Source of the DNA: Prillingera fragicola
Lineage: Eukaryota; Basidiomycota; Tremellomycetes; Trichosporonales; Trichosporonaceae
Assembly: GCA_002335605.1 (NCBI GenBank)
Contig: BEDY01000004.1
Location: forward strand, 992,001 to 1,056,000
Reading direction: 5' to 3'
Length of the DNA: 64,000 nt
Part shown: positions 21,585 through 32,759 of the stretch, piece after piece
Position numbering within the stretch: position 1 is the first letter of the stretch
How the letters are laid out: every line of letters starts with the position of its first letter
Notes under the pieces: model-generated
The model's database searches: none
What the model saw: the letters and a program-made list of their open reading frames with translations, nothing else
Told to the model about the DNA's origin: nothing
Position numbers and translations under genes: made by a program

Positions 21585-22342
21585 CTTATTGACTCTATTA
21601 CTCCACAACGAACACGACAAGGCCCATACATGTATACATGATGACGATGACCATCTCGAGTGAAGAGTGCCCAACTAGCGCAGTCTTGGTCTCACTGCTT
21701 GACAGCTTGACGAATTGATGGCTGACAAGCTGACACCCCTCTCGGATCTCGCGGTTGGCCCTTGCTTGAGACAACCAACAGCAACTAGTGCACTGGTCTC
21801 CTGCTGTGCCGTCTCCCTGTTAAGAGCACAGACGAACAAACAGCACAGTACACTGCAGCCTGTCCAGCTGCCAACGTCATCGCGACCTTCACTCTCAGCA
21901 CTCTGCTCTCAGCTAGGTTTCACTCAGACGACTGACAATCTGGCAATCTATTAGTTATGTCCGTACGTTCTGTATGTGTATGACGTATGTCCGCTGACGG
22001 ACAGGACATTGACGCCCGGCTTGTGCCTTGGTACTCAGACGCCACTCGGCGATTGAGAAACGGCGCCACGGTTCCTGTCATGCCCATTCTCAGCTTCTTG
22101 CTTTGGGTCTGCGGATTAATGCAGCTGATCATAACCCAAGAGACGCGTGCTTTCACTGTAATCCAATGCTGCGCTCGTGGTGACGATTGAAGGCAGTGAT
22201 ACATTGTCCTCTATACATGAACATGACGACGCTGCAGGGCAGGTGGCCAGACGACTAATTGTGCAAGGGTGGGCAAGAAGGTGGAGGGAGTGTAAAGAAG
22301 TTGGGGTGGTTGTAAGGTGTCCAAAGTCCATGGTGGGGAGGA
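21585..22342. other. convergent intergenic stretch
   Basis: About 760 bp between the stops of two convergent genes. Short open frames only; no supported feature. Confidence 0.5.
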
Positions 22343-23661
22343 TTAGATGGGGTTTCCCTTGCCGTCAACGGCGAGCTGGGCAAATCCGACGGCGGGGGGC
22401 TCGTAGCGGAAGGCCGAGTAGACGTTGCGCATGAACGCGGCGCCGGCAATCGAGGGGGCGCCGGCACCCTCGCTGTAGATCGAGCTGTAGCAGAAGTGGG
22501 GGTTCATACGGTAGACGTAGCTGCGGAGGTCGGTGGGGTTGATGGTGTAGTCCTGGCCGCCAAAGGTGAGAGCCACGGAGGCGGTGGTGTTGCAGGGAAT
22601 AATGTACTGCGGCTGCGAAGCGGCCGATATGAGCTTGGCGCCCTCAATCTTCTCGTGGATCTTGGTGACCATGTCGGCAGACAGGGTGATGCCGGGGGCA
22701 CCACTGTCAATGAGCACAGAGATTGTGGCGGAACCTGTATCCTGGCCGTTGACCTTGGCACCCGTCAGGGGGATACTCCAGTTGCTGGGGACACCCGCGC
22801 CCTGTGAAACGAGCTCGATGTAGTTGACGTCGCCCTTGAAAAGGGTAGTGTTGAGGCCACCGAGGGTCAGGAGACCGTCATCCGGAATCTGGTCACCAGG
22901 GGGAGCGAGGTCGTTCTTCTCACCCTCAAAGTGGCGACCGAGGTAGATGCCAAACTGCTTGTCCTCCCACTCCTTCTGAGACAGAATGTACGATGTAGCA
23001 CCGTCCTTGCCCGCAGAGCGGTGGAGGAAGCCAGCGTTGGGCCAAGCAAGACCAAAGATGCCAGACATGCCAACGTCGAGACGCTTGGTGGCACTGCCGT
23101 TGTTGATGTCGGCAAAGTTGTGGTTGTCAATGGACCAGCCCGCGACCTCAACAGTGTCGGTGGCAATGACACCTTGGGCGTCGCCGGCACCGTACGACTC
23201 CCTAACAGGCCTGTTGTCGGTCTTGTACGTCGACGACTTGGACGAATCAAAGCGAGGAGTCTCGGCGTAGCAGGACGCGCACTGTGAGTTGAACACCGCA
23301 AGGTCGGCCGAGCCAGTGTCCGCAAGGAGAAGAAGCTCTTGGGGAGGCGTGCTGCCGTTGTCAGCTCGGCAGTTCTGCTCATGACGCTTGTGCACACTAC
23401 TTACCCGACAGACACTGGAACACCGTAACGGTACTCAAACGAGACACCAACAAGGTCCTCCGAGTTGACATCGCGAGGTGTGCACTTGACGCCAGCCTGG
23501 CGCTTGGTGAGCGGTGCAGTGACGGCCAGAATGTGCGCGGGGTCGTTTGCCTTGGCAGCACGAAGGGGGACGCCAATGGCACCGCCGCCAGAGCGAGGCT
23601 CAAAGGGGTGAGCCACCGCCGGAGCGATGAGAGCAGCGAGAAGAGCGACAGTGGGAAGCAT
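22343..23661 (-). CDS. secreted aspartyl protease, pepsin family A1
   Basis: Two exons, 23661-23405 and 23351-22343, separated by a 53-nt intron, give 421 residues. A signal peptide (MLPTVALLAALIAPAVA) is followed by a propeptide with a KR site near residue 53 (LTKRQAG). The mature enzyme shows VSVGTPPQELLLLADTGSADL with the first catalytic Asp, the flap region, and VLIDSGAPGITL with the second. The second site reads D-S-G where most pepsins have D-T-G; Ser at this place occurs in some active aspartyl proteases. Two Cys near the C-terminal half (IPCNTT and HFCYSS) could form the usual disulfide. There is no GPI signal, so the enzyme is probably released to the medium or directed to the vacuole. 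Confidence 0.92.
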
Positions 23662-25753
23662 AATGAATGTGGGGTGGAAAAGAATGTGGATGGCCTGGTC
23701 GGGTGGCCGGTTTGGAAGGAAAGAGGACTACGACAGAGACAGAGAAACAGAGAGTGACAAGCTAGAGATCAAGTACAGGATGGGTATCGTTTTGTGATCT
23801 TGCGAGCATTCGAATGGGCTGTTTGAAGGAAATGAAGGCCCTTGGTTGGTGTGCATCGTCTGCGCTGTTGTCCTGAAGGCCCCTTGACCCGGTCCTGGCC
23901 TAGACATTGCTTGGGCCTGAATACATCATTGAGTGTGTCAGAATGAACGGGGAGGATGCACCACCACCAAACGTTCGGCGTGGTCGCATGTACTGTATAC
24001 TGTACCTCAAACGCGAGAACGCGCGTCAGTAGTCCGTTGCACTGTTGGAAAGACCCTAGAATGACCACTTAGCACAGGGTAAACCGCACAAGACCCAAGC
24101 ACTAATAGACTTCAAGGAAGGCACCACACAGGCTCCCTGGCAGCTGGCAGGCCTCACTACTAGTCACTCGCCCTGGCCCATCTGGCGTGTCTGCGATGCC
24201 CTGCATCCTACGGGTACAGCGCATCCAGCGGATACTGGAATTCTGGGATACCAGCCAAACGCTTCCAGTTTCAAGATGAAACTACGCCCCAGGTTGAGGG
24301 TCTTCAGGGGAGGACAAGTAGCTACCTAAACAAATCAACAACACAAAATCAGTCTCAAGATCGCTCCGGGCTAGTCAACAGACTAGCGTGTTTGTATAGC
24401 TGGTATTGAGTCCTGCATGATCTCATTCACCTGTATCGACCAGTGCGCCAGTGCACTCAGAGCGCGCAGAGGCCAGAGGTCAGAGGAGGGAACGCGCTTA
24501 TTGCTGTGCATGCATGTGCATGCTCTACCAACCGAGCTTAGCTGCATAGCCAATCTCTTTCTCGATGTGACGAGCGCAGGGCGCAGGCAGCTAGTTTCGT
24601 GCGTTGGCTAGAGGTTTGAAGCTAGAGGCCTAGAGGGCTGTCCAGCCGTGTCCATTTCCGGATTAAGCTGTAAGCTGCGATACCGCGCGCCGTACCGCGC
24701 GGTACGATGCATGCGATGTCATGGTAGCTGACTACATACAATGGCTGGTGCCTGCTTTGCGGCGTCGGTTAGGCATCTTACACAATGGTGACCTCCGCGG
24801 TCTGGGACATGTGGGGAAGACGTGCCAGATGATGAAAAGGATGTTTGCTGACTTGCACGTGTATAGCAGGTACTACGGCCCATGCATTGGAGGTCATGGA
24901 GGGGATGTTGCAGGGTGAAGCTTGTCCAATGTTTGTATAGAGGAGAAGGTTTAAACTGCGCTGGCCTACATATGTGACAAGTCTCAGCTGGCGCAACCAG
25001 ACAAACAATGTGCTCGTACTGTGTGCTGTTGGTGTGTTTACGATGGATGGCACGAAAGGGCAATTAGCAGTTCTGCCTCTTACCACCCCTTTGCCTATGA
25101 ACCAGATCGCTGAAGCCATGTTGTGAGTGTTACATGTCCCTCGAGCTGTAGTTCATCACCTGAAGCCTCAGGCCATCAGGAAAGGTCAAGCTAGCAGTTG
25201 AAGTATGCAAGCGGTGTATCTGCATGTACGTCAGCGATCAGCAAATAACACAATGTCTTAATGTTAATTCTCCTCATTAACATATCATTAATTCACGAGT
25301 CGAGTTCAGCCAGGCATAGTGCAGATATCTCTCACCTTCAGGCCCCCAGTGATCCATTCACCCCGCTCTGCGCCTACATTCGTTGTATCCTCGCCCTGCC
25401 TACGTATACACGATTAAAGGGAGGACGGCCGTGTCCCTGGATGACCAGTGGCGGCCAGCAAGCACAAATAATTACGATACTGCTATTGGTTTCGGTCACT
25501 CTATAGCTCACACGTCAACCAGTATACAATGTAATAGCCCTCTGCTGCAGTTCAGTAAAGTTGCAGCTGGCAGAATTGCTCACAACCACCGCACCTCCAT
25601 GTCCTCCACCACCACCAGGTTACAGTGCCGCCTACTCCACACCTCCACCGTCCCTCCCTGATCACCCCACACCGACCCCTATGATCTTCCCTTCTCTCAA
25701 CTCTTGGAGACGAGTCCAAAAAGAACCGCGCCTGACCAATTGGCCAGGCAAAC
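23662..25753. other. large non-coding stretch
   Basis: About 2.1 kb with no gene I can support on either strand. A 14-bp perfect palindrome GTACCGCGCGGTAC lies at 24692-24705, preceded by a partial copy of one arm at 24681-24689. An AT-rich patch occurs at 25250-25300. The left part is the promoter of the aspartyl protease. Confidence 0.45.
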
Positions 25754-25834
25754 CGACAACGGCATGACTCGAACATGCGCTCCCGAAGGAAGTTGATTTC
25801 TAGTCAACCGCGTTAACCACTCCGCCACGTTGCC
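25754..25834 (-). tRNA. tRNA-Ser (anticodon AGA)
   Basis: On the minus strand the sequence folds as a complete class II tRNA of 81 nt including the discriminator G. The acceptor stem GGCAACG pairs with CGTTGTC (one G-U). The D arm contains GTGGTTAACGC. The anticodon stem GTTGA/TCAAC closes a seven-base loop CTAGAAA with anticodon AGA. A variable arm TCC-TTCG-GGA, as expected for Ser, is followed by the T arm GCATG-TTCGAGT-CATGC. There is no intron. AGA (read as IGA after editing) decodes UCU/UCC/UCA. Confidence 0.95.
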
Positions 25835-25861
25835 CATGTTCCTGCAGCTGCGAGTGCGCAC

Positions 25862-25900
25862 ATGAGGCCGTGAGGTTTTTACATATGAGGCCGTGAGGTT
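25862..25900. repeat. two direct copies of a 16-mer upstream of tRNA-Ser
   Basis: ATGAGGCCGTGAGGTT occurs at 25862-25877 and again at 25885-25900, a 23-bp period, 28-66 bp upstream of the tRNA 5' end (the tRNA is on the minus strand). Confidence 0.7.
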
Positions 25901-26104
25901 GTGGTGGTTGATGGGCTGTGTCAAGCCCGAGGGTTACAATGAGCTGAGTTCTGTAGAAGCTCATGTCCTGTGAGCGATGTCCTAAAGAGGAATGCTAGTA
26001 GCTGTGAGTACGAAGTTGTAACGCGCAGGGGGCCAGAAGTGTGCATCTGCCCAGTGCGTTCACCAACGCACTGCCCCTTTTATCTATTCTTCTATTGCCT
26101 TCAT

Positions 26105-27603
26105 CTATGCCACAGGGGCCACAGCCTGAGCCGTACCAGCCTCAACGCTCACCTCCGGCGCGATAGCTGCCTCGGCCTCCACGCCGTCCTCAAAGCTGCG
26201 CAGGCCACGCATACCCCAGCGGTCAAGCATGGCCTTGTCCTCGTCCCAGCCCGAGCAAGGGGTGGTCAGCATGGCCTCGCCGGTGAAGATGGCGTTGGCG
26301 CCAGCCATGAATGCGAGCGCCTGCTCGCTCTCGCTAAACGTGTGCCTTCCGGCAGCGAGACGGATGATGGTCTTGGGGAGGACGATACGGGCGGCGGCAA
26401 TAGTGCGCAGGACAGTGTGCACGCCCACGGGCTGGGATGTCAACCTCCACCGTGTCTAAGGCACTTACATCGTTCTTCTCTAGCGGTGTGCCGGCGATGG
26501 GCACGAGGGTGTTGACGGGAAAGCTCTCGGGGTGCTCATCCATACGGGACACCTCCCAGATGAGGCCGACACGGTCCTCGTCCTTCTCGCCGAGACCGAG
26601 GATACCGCCCGAGCACACAGAGATGCCGGCGGCGCGCACAGCGGCAATGGTGTCGAGACGCTCGTCGTACGTGCGTGTCGTGATGACGGAGGGGTAGAAC
26701 TCGCGCGAAGTGTCCAGGTTGTGGTTGTACGCACTCAAGCCGGCCTCCTTGAGGCGCCTGGCTTGGTCGGGCGACAGCATACCAAGAGTCGTGCACACTG
26801 CGATCAGCTTCTGACATTAGAGTGGGCACTCACCCTCCATTCCCATACCGCGAACCTCGCGGACCATGGTGAGAATCTTCTCAAAGCCACTCTTGCGTCC
26901 GGCGAGGTCACGCCAGGCCGCGCCCATGCAGAACCTAGTGCTGCCGTTGGCCTTGGCCTGGCGAGCAGCCTCGAGCACGGGCTCAATGCTGACCAGGCGG
27001 CTCGCCTGGGTAGGGGTCGAGTAGCGGCTCGACTGGGAGCAGTACTTGCAGTCCTCGGTACATCCACCGGCTGGAGGGTTAGCGGTCCGAGCCACTCCGG
27101 TGCGGGGGGAGCGCGGACATACTCTTAATGTTCATCAAGGTGCACAACTGGATCCGGCTCGGGTCATGATGCTGGCGATGCACCGTTGCCTGCAGGTAGT
27201 TAGCACGGGTCCGGGTTCGACCTGTAAACGCTGCTGTGACCTCTGCGGTTCTGGTGGTCACCAAGACCCGAAAAGAAGGTTGAGCACGTCTGGTCCGGAC
27301 ACGGCCAAGTAACGGTTATGAATAGACCACACGTGCGACTGCTTCACCGCCGCCCCGCTACATCGAGGTACTCACGGCTCGGAAGATGGTCTCCATGAGG
27401 GGGCCATCAAAGATGCGCTGCACCTCGGCGCGGCTCCAGTCGTGACGAACAGCACCCTCACTCGCGGTTGGAGCTGCAGTGCCGGCTGGGGTCCCATCAG
27501 CCCCGACTGCCACTGCTACAGCGTGGCCACGTGCGTGGCGGAGAGCAGGCGCGAGGACGGCTGGACGCGCGAGGCTTGAGAGAGCGCGAGGAGCGAGAAG
27601 CAT
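26105..27603 (-). CDS. BIO2: biotin synthase
   Basis: Five exons join in frame: 27603-27376, 27189-27123, 27070-26834, 26797-26469 and 26431-26105, giving 395 residues. The enzyme inserts sulfur into dethiobiotin, the last step of biotin synthesis, in mitochondria. An Ala/Arg-rich N-terminus ([23 protein letters not shown]) is a good mitochondrial presequence; an in-frame ATG at 27672 would extend it. The radical-SAM cluster motif [10 protein letters not shown] follows NIKTGG, then [46 protein letters not shown] and the last cluster region RLAAGRHTF. The C-terminus has an acidic/Ala-rich extension typical of fungal copies. The MFS transporter gene is divergent about 1 kb upstream; a link to vitamin transport would be speculation. 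Confidence 0.95.
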
Positions 27604-28609
27604 GACTGTCAGTGCCGATGTGTGTGACGGAGAGAAAGCAATGAACCACGGCTGTCCTTTCATACTGTGCACCGGTCAGATATGCAGATTAGCGGCACGG
27701 TCTGTACAGCCCGAGCGTCTTCCCCAGCGAAATGCCACATTAGCGCTTGTCAAGGGGGCATGGACTGCCTTCGTTTTTGAATCCGCGGGGTTCCGTATGC
27801 TCCAACTGACGGATGGAACTGGGTGATGGGGTTCCGAGAATCGACGTGAATGTGAACCCTGCCGCCTGCAGCCAGTCAGGTTTGTTGGATTATTCCCAGA
27901 TCCCAGCAAGGCCCAGCCAGACGTGCTAAAGTACACAAGAATGACTCGGCACCAGAGCCACACGCGCGCGCAGTGCGGCCCACTGGGCTGGGCTCGGAAC
28001 ATGCACGTGTCGACGTGGGGTTTGACGCGGCCGTATTGTTGGTGACGTCCCCAAAGGCCCAGAAGCGGTCACTGGCGTATGGTGACTTCATTATTAAGTG
28101 TCTGTGAGTCGAGCAACCTCGCTGGATGATGTTCCATTCTGTCGACCGAGTTATACCTCAAAACTCGCCTGACCACCAGGGAAGAGGCGGCTGCGCAAAT
28201 GCGGGCAGTTGCCCAATGTCGGGCAACCGCAACAGCGGGTCGCGTGCATCAAGCTGATTGTTCAATAGCGTATGCCTGCAGCCTTGACATGGGCAAGGTA
28301 GTCACCGAATTCCGTACTCACGCATGCCTCGTGACACAAGTAGCCCGCAAATCGACCCTTGCTTTGGCAGCTCCGAGCTCGGTAGATACATCTGTTCGCC
28401 GATGAGCGATGTCGGACGAGCGGGACGGCCGAGCAGTTGCAGTTACTCGATGGATTGAACTCTGACTCAGTAGTGTAGGTTGACTCGTACGCATCGCTGT
28501 GAACTAGTACAGCCGCTACTGTTCACTCTAGCATCTTTCCAACCCGACTTGCACGACTTCTTCACCAAACTCAACCCACCAATGAACACCGCATAGGACC
28601 AACCGTGTC
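27604..28609. other. divergent intergenic region BIO2 / MFS transporter
   Basis: About 1 kb that should contain both promoters. No supported coding sequence. Confidence 0.5.
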
Positions 28610-30586
28610 ATGGACGAGAAAAATAACCCGTCCAACCCAACATTTGGGCCCCATGGCCAAGCGCGACAAAGGGACTGTAGCAGCGATCGCAGTGAAGACG
28701 ACCCAAGGACTGCTGTTCCCACTCCCTCTAGGTCCACTGCCGAGCTCAAAGAGAAGCCTACAGACGAGGAAGACAACTTTGCCATCACCGACGATGAAGA
28801 CGGAGATGACCGAGTCATCCAAAAGCTGGGTGTCGAGGCCGACAAGCTTGCCCCATTACGCGCCTCACCCCTCCCGTGTTCCAATACACAGCCAGGCAGC
28901 GTGCTTGGTGGTGCCAGCCTACGTCGAGGAAACAGCCGGCGCATGAGTGGAACTGAAGTCGACCAGCTGGAAATAATGCTGCGGACACAAACCCGCGAGA
29001 GTGGCAAGCCTGCCCACCATGGCGAAATTGGTGTGCTTGAAAAGACGACCCAGGTGGATATTGGTGACGGGCCAGAGGATGTCATCATGGTCGAATGGCT
29101 GCCAAATGACCCCGAGGTGAGTTCTTGGGCAGTGCCGGACATTGCTAACGTCAAGTGCCCATTCAACTGGTCCAAGCCGCGCAAGTACCTAATCACCGCC
29201 TGTGTGTGTTACCTCACTGCCCTCACTGCGGTCAACGCTACCAGCGTTGGAGTTATGACCAAGCCGGGTATGGAGTACTTTGGAGTGTCGCATGAGCGCT
29301 TTGTCCTCTCAAACTTCAACTACCTTTTCGCGGTCGCCGTCACGCCCCTCGTCCTCGCACCGATGAGCGAGCTGTTTGGTCGCAACGTCATCTATCACGT
29401 CACGTCGATATTTAGCGCGCTCCTGTTTGTTCCTCAAGCGCTGAGCCACGACTTTGGTGGCGTCTTGGCTGCTCGCTGGTTCCAAGGCATGATGTCGTCG
29501 GTCGGCAATTCGATGGTCGGCGGCACCCTCGCTGACATTTTCGTCGCCAACGAGCGTGGCGGGCCAATGAATCTTTTCGCCATTTCCATCTTTGTCGGCC
29601 AGTCTCTGGGTGGTGTCATCTTTGGCTGGGTCGCAATGAACCTAAGCATCCCTTGGTGTTATGGTCTTCAGGCCATTTTCGGTCTGGTGGCCATCATTTT
29701 CAACGCACTTGTTCTTCGTGAGACTCGCTCCGACGTGCTTTTGTCGCGCCGCGCCAAGCGTCTCACAAAGGAGACGGGTCTCCTCCACTTGTGTGCTGCC
29801 GACTTGCAGAAGAAAAGCTTTCTCACCCTCGTCACCCACAGTGCCATCCGCCCCCTCCAGTATCTATGGACTGAGCCCATTGTTAGTGCAATGTCGCTCT
29901 GGATTTCTTTCGCCTGGGGCTGCATTTTCTTGGCCACAGGAACGAGTCTCCAGGTCTTTGGACAGTATGGGTGGAATGCTGGTCTTACCGGCACGATTCA
30001 GATCACTACCCTTCTCGGCGGTCTGCTTGGATACATTTCCAACTTTCACCAAGAATATCTGTACAAGCGCGCGGTCGACAAGAGCCCCAATGGCCGGGCA
30101 CCACCAGAAGCTCGACTCTACTGGGCTGCAACAGGTGGCCTTCTCTTCCCCCTTGCAACGTACGCGTATGCCTGGACAGGTACGCCAGAGATTCATTGGA
30201 TTGCTCCTGCCATTTTCCTCACCCTCTCGCTGTGGGGCGTGTACGTCATGTACATTAGTGTTTTGTGAGTATACAGCGCTTTGCCAAGATTGGCGTGGCT
30301 GACGAGATCCAGCAACTACCTCGCCGATGTCTACGAGCAGTGGTCGAGCTCAGCCCAGGCTGCGCAGAGCTTTGCGCGGAACGTGTTCTCTGCCGTGTTT
30401 CCACTGTTTGCAAAGCAAATGTACGATAACATGGGATACGCTAAAGCGAGTACGACAGTGGGGTCTGTTGCCGTACTCCTGAGTGCGGCACCAATCCTCC
30501 TCATCTTCTATGGAGCGACGCTGCGCAAACGGAGCAAGGTCGCGAGCGCCATCTGGGCTGCTGAGACGGCGGCCGGAAAGGAATGA
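28610..30586 (+). CDS. MFS transporter, DHA1-like drug/polyamine antiporter group
   Basis: Three exons, 28610-29116, 29156-30264 and 30313-30586, give 629 residues. The first 180 or so residues are hydrophilic, acidic and Ser-rich, ending in WLPNDPE|CPFNWSKPRKY, the DPENP-x-NWS-type lead-in common to fungal DHA1 proton antiporters. About twelve hydrophobic segments follow, with the loop 2-3 signature APMSELFGRN and the SVGNSMVGGTLADIF segment. The tail returns to basic, cytosolic character. Members export drugs, polyamines or organic acids at the plasma membrane or vacuole; the substrate cannot be told. The 39-nt intron at 29117-29155 is a multiple of three and stop-free. The N-terminal tail is long for the group. 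Confidence 0.9.
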
Positions 30587-30815
30587 GCATCTATCTACAG
30601 CATTAATAATTCATGGCAACAAGATTGTATGTATGCATGTGCGCGTCATTAGAGCGGGCGACAGAACGCACTACACGGCCGAGTGGATGCGGTTCTTTGT
30701 TTCAACCCTCCACTTTTGCACGTGGAGCGATTGTCGACTTTGAGCGTGTATGCGGCCGAGGACGCCGAGTAAAAAGTCTCCACCACATTCTACTTCAGAA
30801 CAACTAGACTTTACC

Positions 30816-32468
30816 ATGCCTCCCCGGGTACCCGTCCTCCAGGCTCTCCGTGCGCCTCTGCGCCGCCCTGTTGCGTCCCCCGCACACCTGCGTCCGATTT
30901 CCTCGACCTCGTTCCGCCTTCAGCAGCAGGAGCAGCAGCAGCAGCAGCAGCAGCAACAGCAGGGCAAGGAGGACGCCGCCGGCGGTGACAAGAAGAAGCA
31001 GGAGGAGAAGAAGCGCGCACGCGACGACGATGACGGCGCACCCCCTCAGAGCCCGTTCAAGGTCTTCCTGCGAGTCTTCCGCGAGGAGATTGACAAGAAC
31101 CAGGGATGGCAGCAGAATGTCAAGCAGCTCCAGGGTGACGTTGACAAGCTTGCCGACTCGGCGGCGATGAAGAAGGCTCGCGAGGTGTACGAGCGCTCGA
31201 GGGTGAGTTTTAGACTGGAGATCTGCGGCGTCATTCGGAAACAGCCTTCAGCGCCAGCCGCAGTATAAGAGGAATCGCCGCTGACAAAACTAGATTACCA
31301 CTTTGATGAAGGAGAACCCTCGTCTCCAGGCCGCCGCCGAGGACTTGAAGAAGGCCGGTATTTCGGTCTCGGACGCTGTCAACCAGGCCCTTGCGGACTC
31401 GGAGGTCCTCAAGGCTATTGCCCGCGCCTCGCAGTCGGTCGCTGTCTTTGCCGACCGCGCAACGGCTCCCGTTCGCGAGACTGCTACCTACAAGGCGATT
31501 GCCGCCAGTGTTGAGGAGGCGTTTGAGGACAGCGCAGGTGGTGCCGCCCGCTACGGCGGCTACGCGGAGAAGGAGGAGAGGAGGAGGAAACGCGAGCAGC
31601 GTGCCCTCAAGGCTGGCAAGACTAGCAAGCGTGTCGCCGAGAACCCGGAGTGAGTCACCTTTCGCTGTCATGGAAAATGTGTCGCTGACGCTATGCAGAG
31701 CAGGAGAGGCCCTGGTCCTGTCGTCTGAAAAAGAGCCCCAGGCTCCCCGTTTCGGTTTCATCACCAACTCGCCGACATGGCAGCGTTGGAGCGAGGCCTA
31801 CTACGAGAGCGAGTCGCCCGCGGTCGAGACTGTCAGGAGCATCCAGTCGACTGTCGCTGGCTGGTTTGACGAGAACGAGACCGCAAAGGTCATTCGTACC
31901 ATCCGCGAGATTGACCCCGACTTCCGCATGGACTCGTTCACCCGCGAGCTCCGCGAGTACATTGTTCCTGAGGTTGTCGACGCATACCTGAGCGCAGACC
32001 GCGAGTCGCTCAAGCAGTGGTGCGGAGAGGCAGTGAGTTTTCTTTTGCTCGGCCTAGCAGGAAAAAGCAACTGACACGTACAGACCTTCAACGTCCTCTG
32101 GGCCACGATGGGCCAGTACGTCAAGCAGGGCCTGGTGTCCGAGTCAAAGATTCTCGACATCAAGCACGTCGACATTGTCTCTGGCAAGCTGCTTGAGAAT
32201 GACGTTCCCGTCTTTGTCGTCTCGTTTGCCTCGCAGGAGATTCTGCTTTTCCGCAACGCCAAGACTGGCGAGGTCGTTGTCGGTGACGAGAACGGCGTCG
32301 AGCAGTGCCGCTACGCCATGGTCCTCACCAAGGTTGCGTCCGAGCTCGACAACGAACTCACTGGTGGCTGGAAGGTCGTCGAGGTGAGTTGGCTGTGGAT
32401 GGTGATAAAAGAGTATTCAGGCTGACAGAATGCAGATGGCGCGCCGTGGCCAGAAGGGCTTCATGTAA
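30816..32468 (+). CDS. TIM44: TIM44, import motor subunit of the TIM23 translocase
   Basis: Five exons join in frame: 30816-31202, 31294-31649, 31699-32032, 32094-32393 and 32436-32468, giving 469 residues. Tim44 tethers mtHsp70 to the TIM23 channel on the matrix side. The Arg-rich presequence (MPPRVPVLQALRAPLRRPVAS) is followed by an unusual Gln tract at about residues 34-49 and a charged linker. The central part has PFKVFLRVFREEIDKNQGWQQNVKQLQGD, a Tim44 hallmark. The C-terminal membrane-binding domain includes DPDFRMDSFTRELREYIVPEVVDAY, FNVLWATMGQYVKQGL and the end WKVVEMARRGQKGFM. The last exon holds ten codons. Confidence 0.95.
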
Positions 32469-32759
32469 TCATCACGACCATTCACTACGCACAGAGAGAT
32501 AGATATGAGGGAAGAAAGGTGGGGGTGGGTGGAGGACGAGACCGTCGAGCGAGCGCGAGAGAGCGACAGGAGGCACCAGGAGGCACCGCATCTGCATTAT
32601 GCACACACCGTTCTACGCTGCTCCTTTGTTGCAGCTGCGTCGCTGACAAGCTAAGCCATTGAAAGAGTTCATGATATGTACATAAAGACGTGTTTGATAA
32701 CTCAACATTAGGTGGGCATCATTACGAACGTAACACCACCAGAGCAACAGCAACATAGC

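Noticed and set aside
27175..27260. tRNA-like GGGTTCGACCTG segment inside the first BIO2 intron
   Set aside because: A T-loop-like string is present, but no acceptor stem, anticodon arm or D arm can be paired around it.
26105..30586. BIO2 plus MFS gene as a biotin uptake/synthesis cluster
   Set aside because: The transporter resembles DHA1 drug antiporters rather than the Vht1 or anion:cation symporter biotin carriers, and a single divergent pair is not evidence for a cluster.
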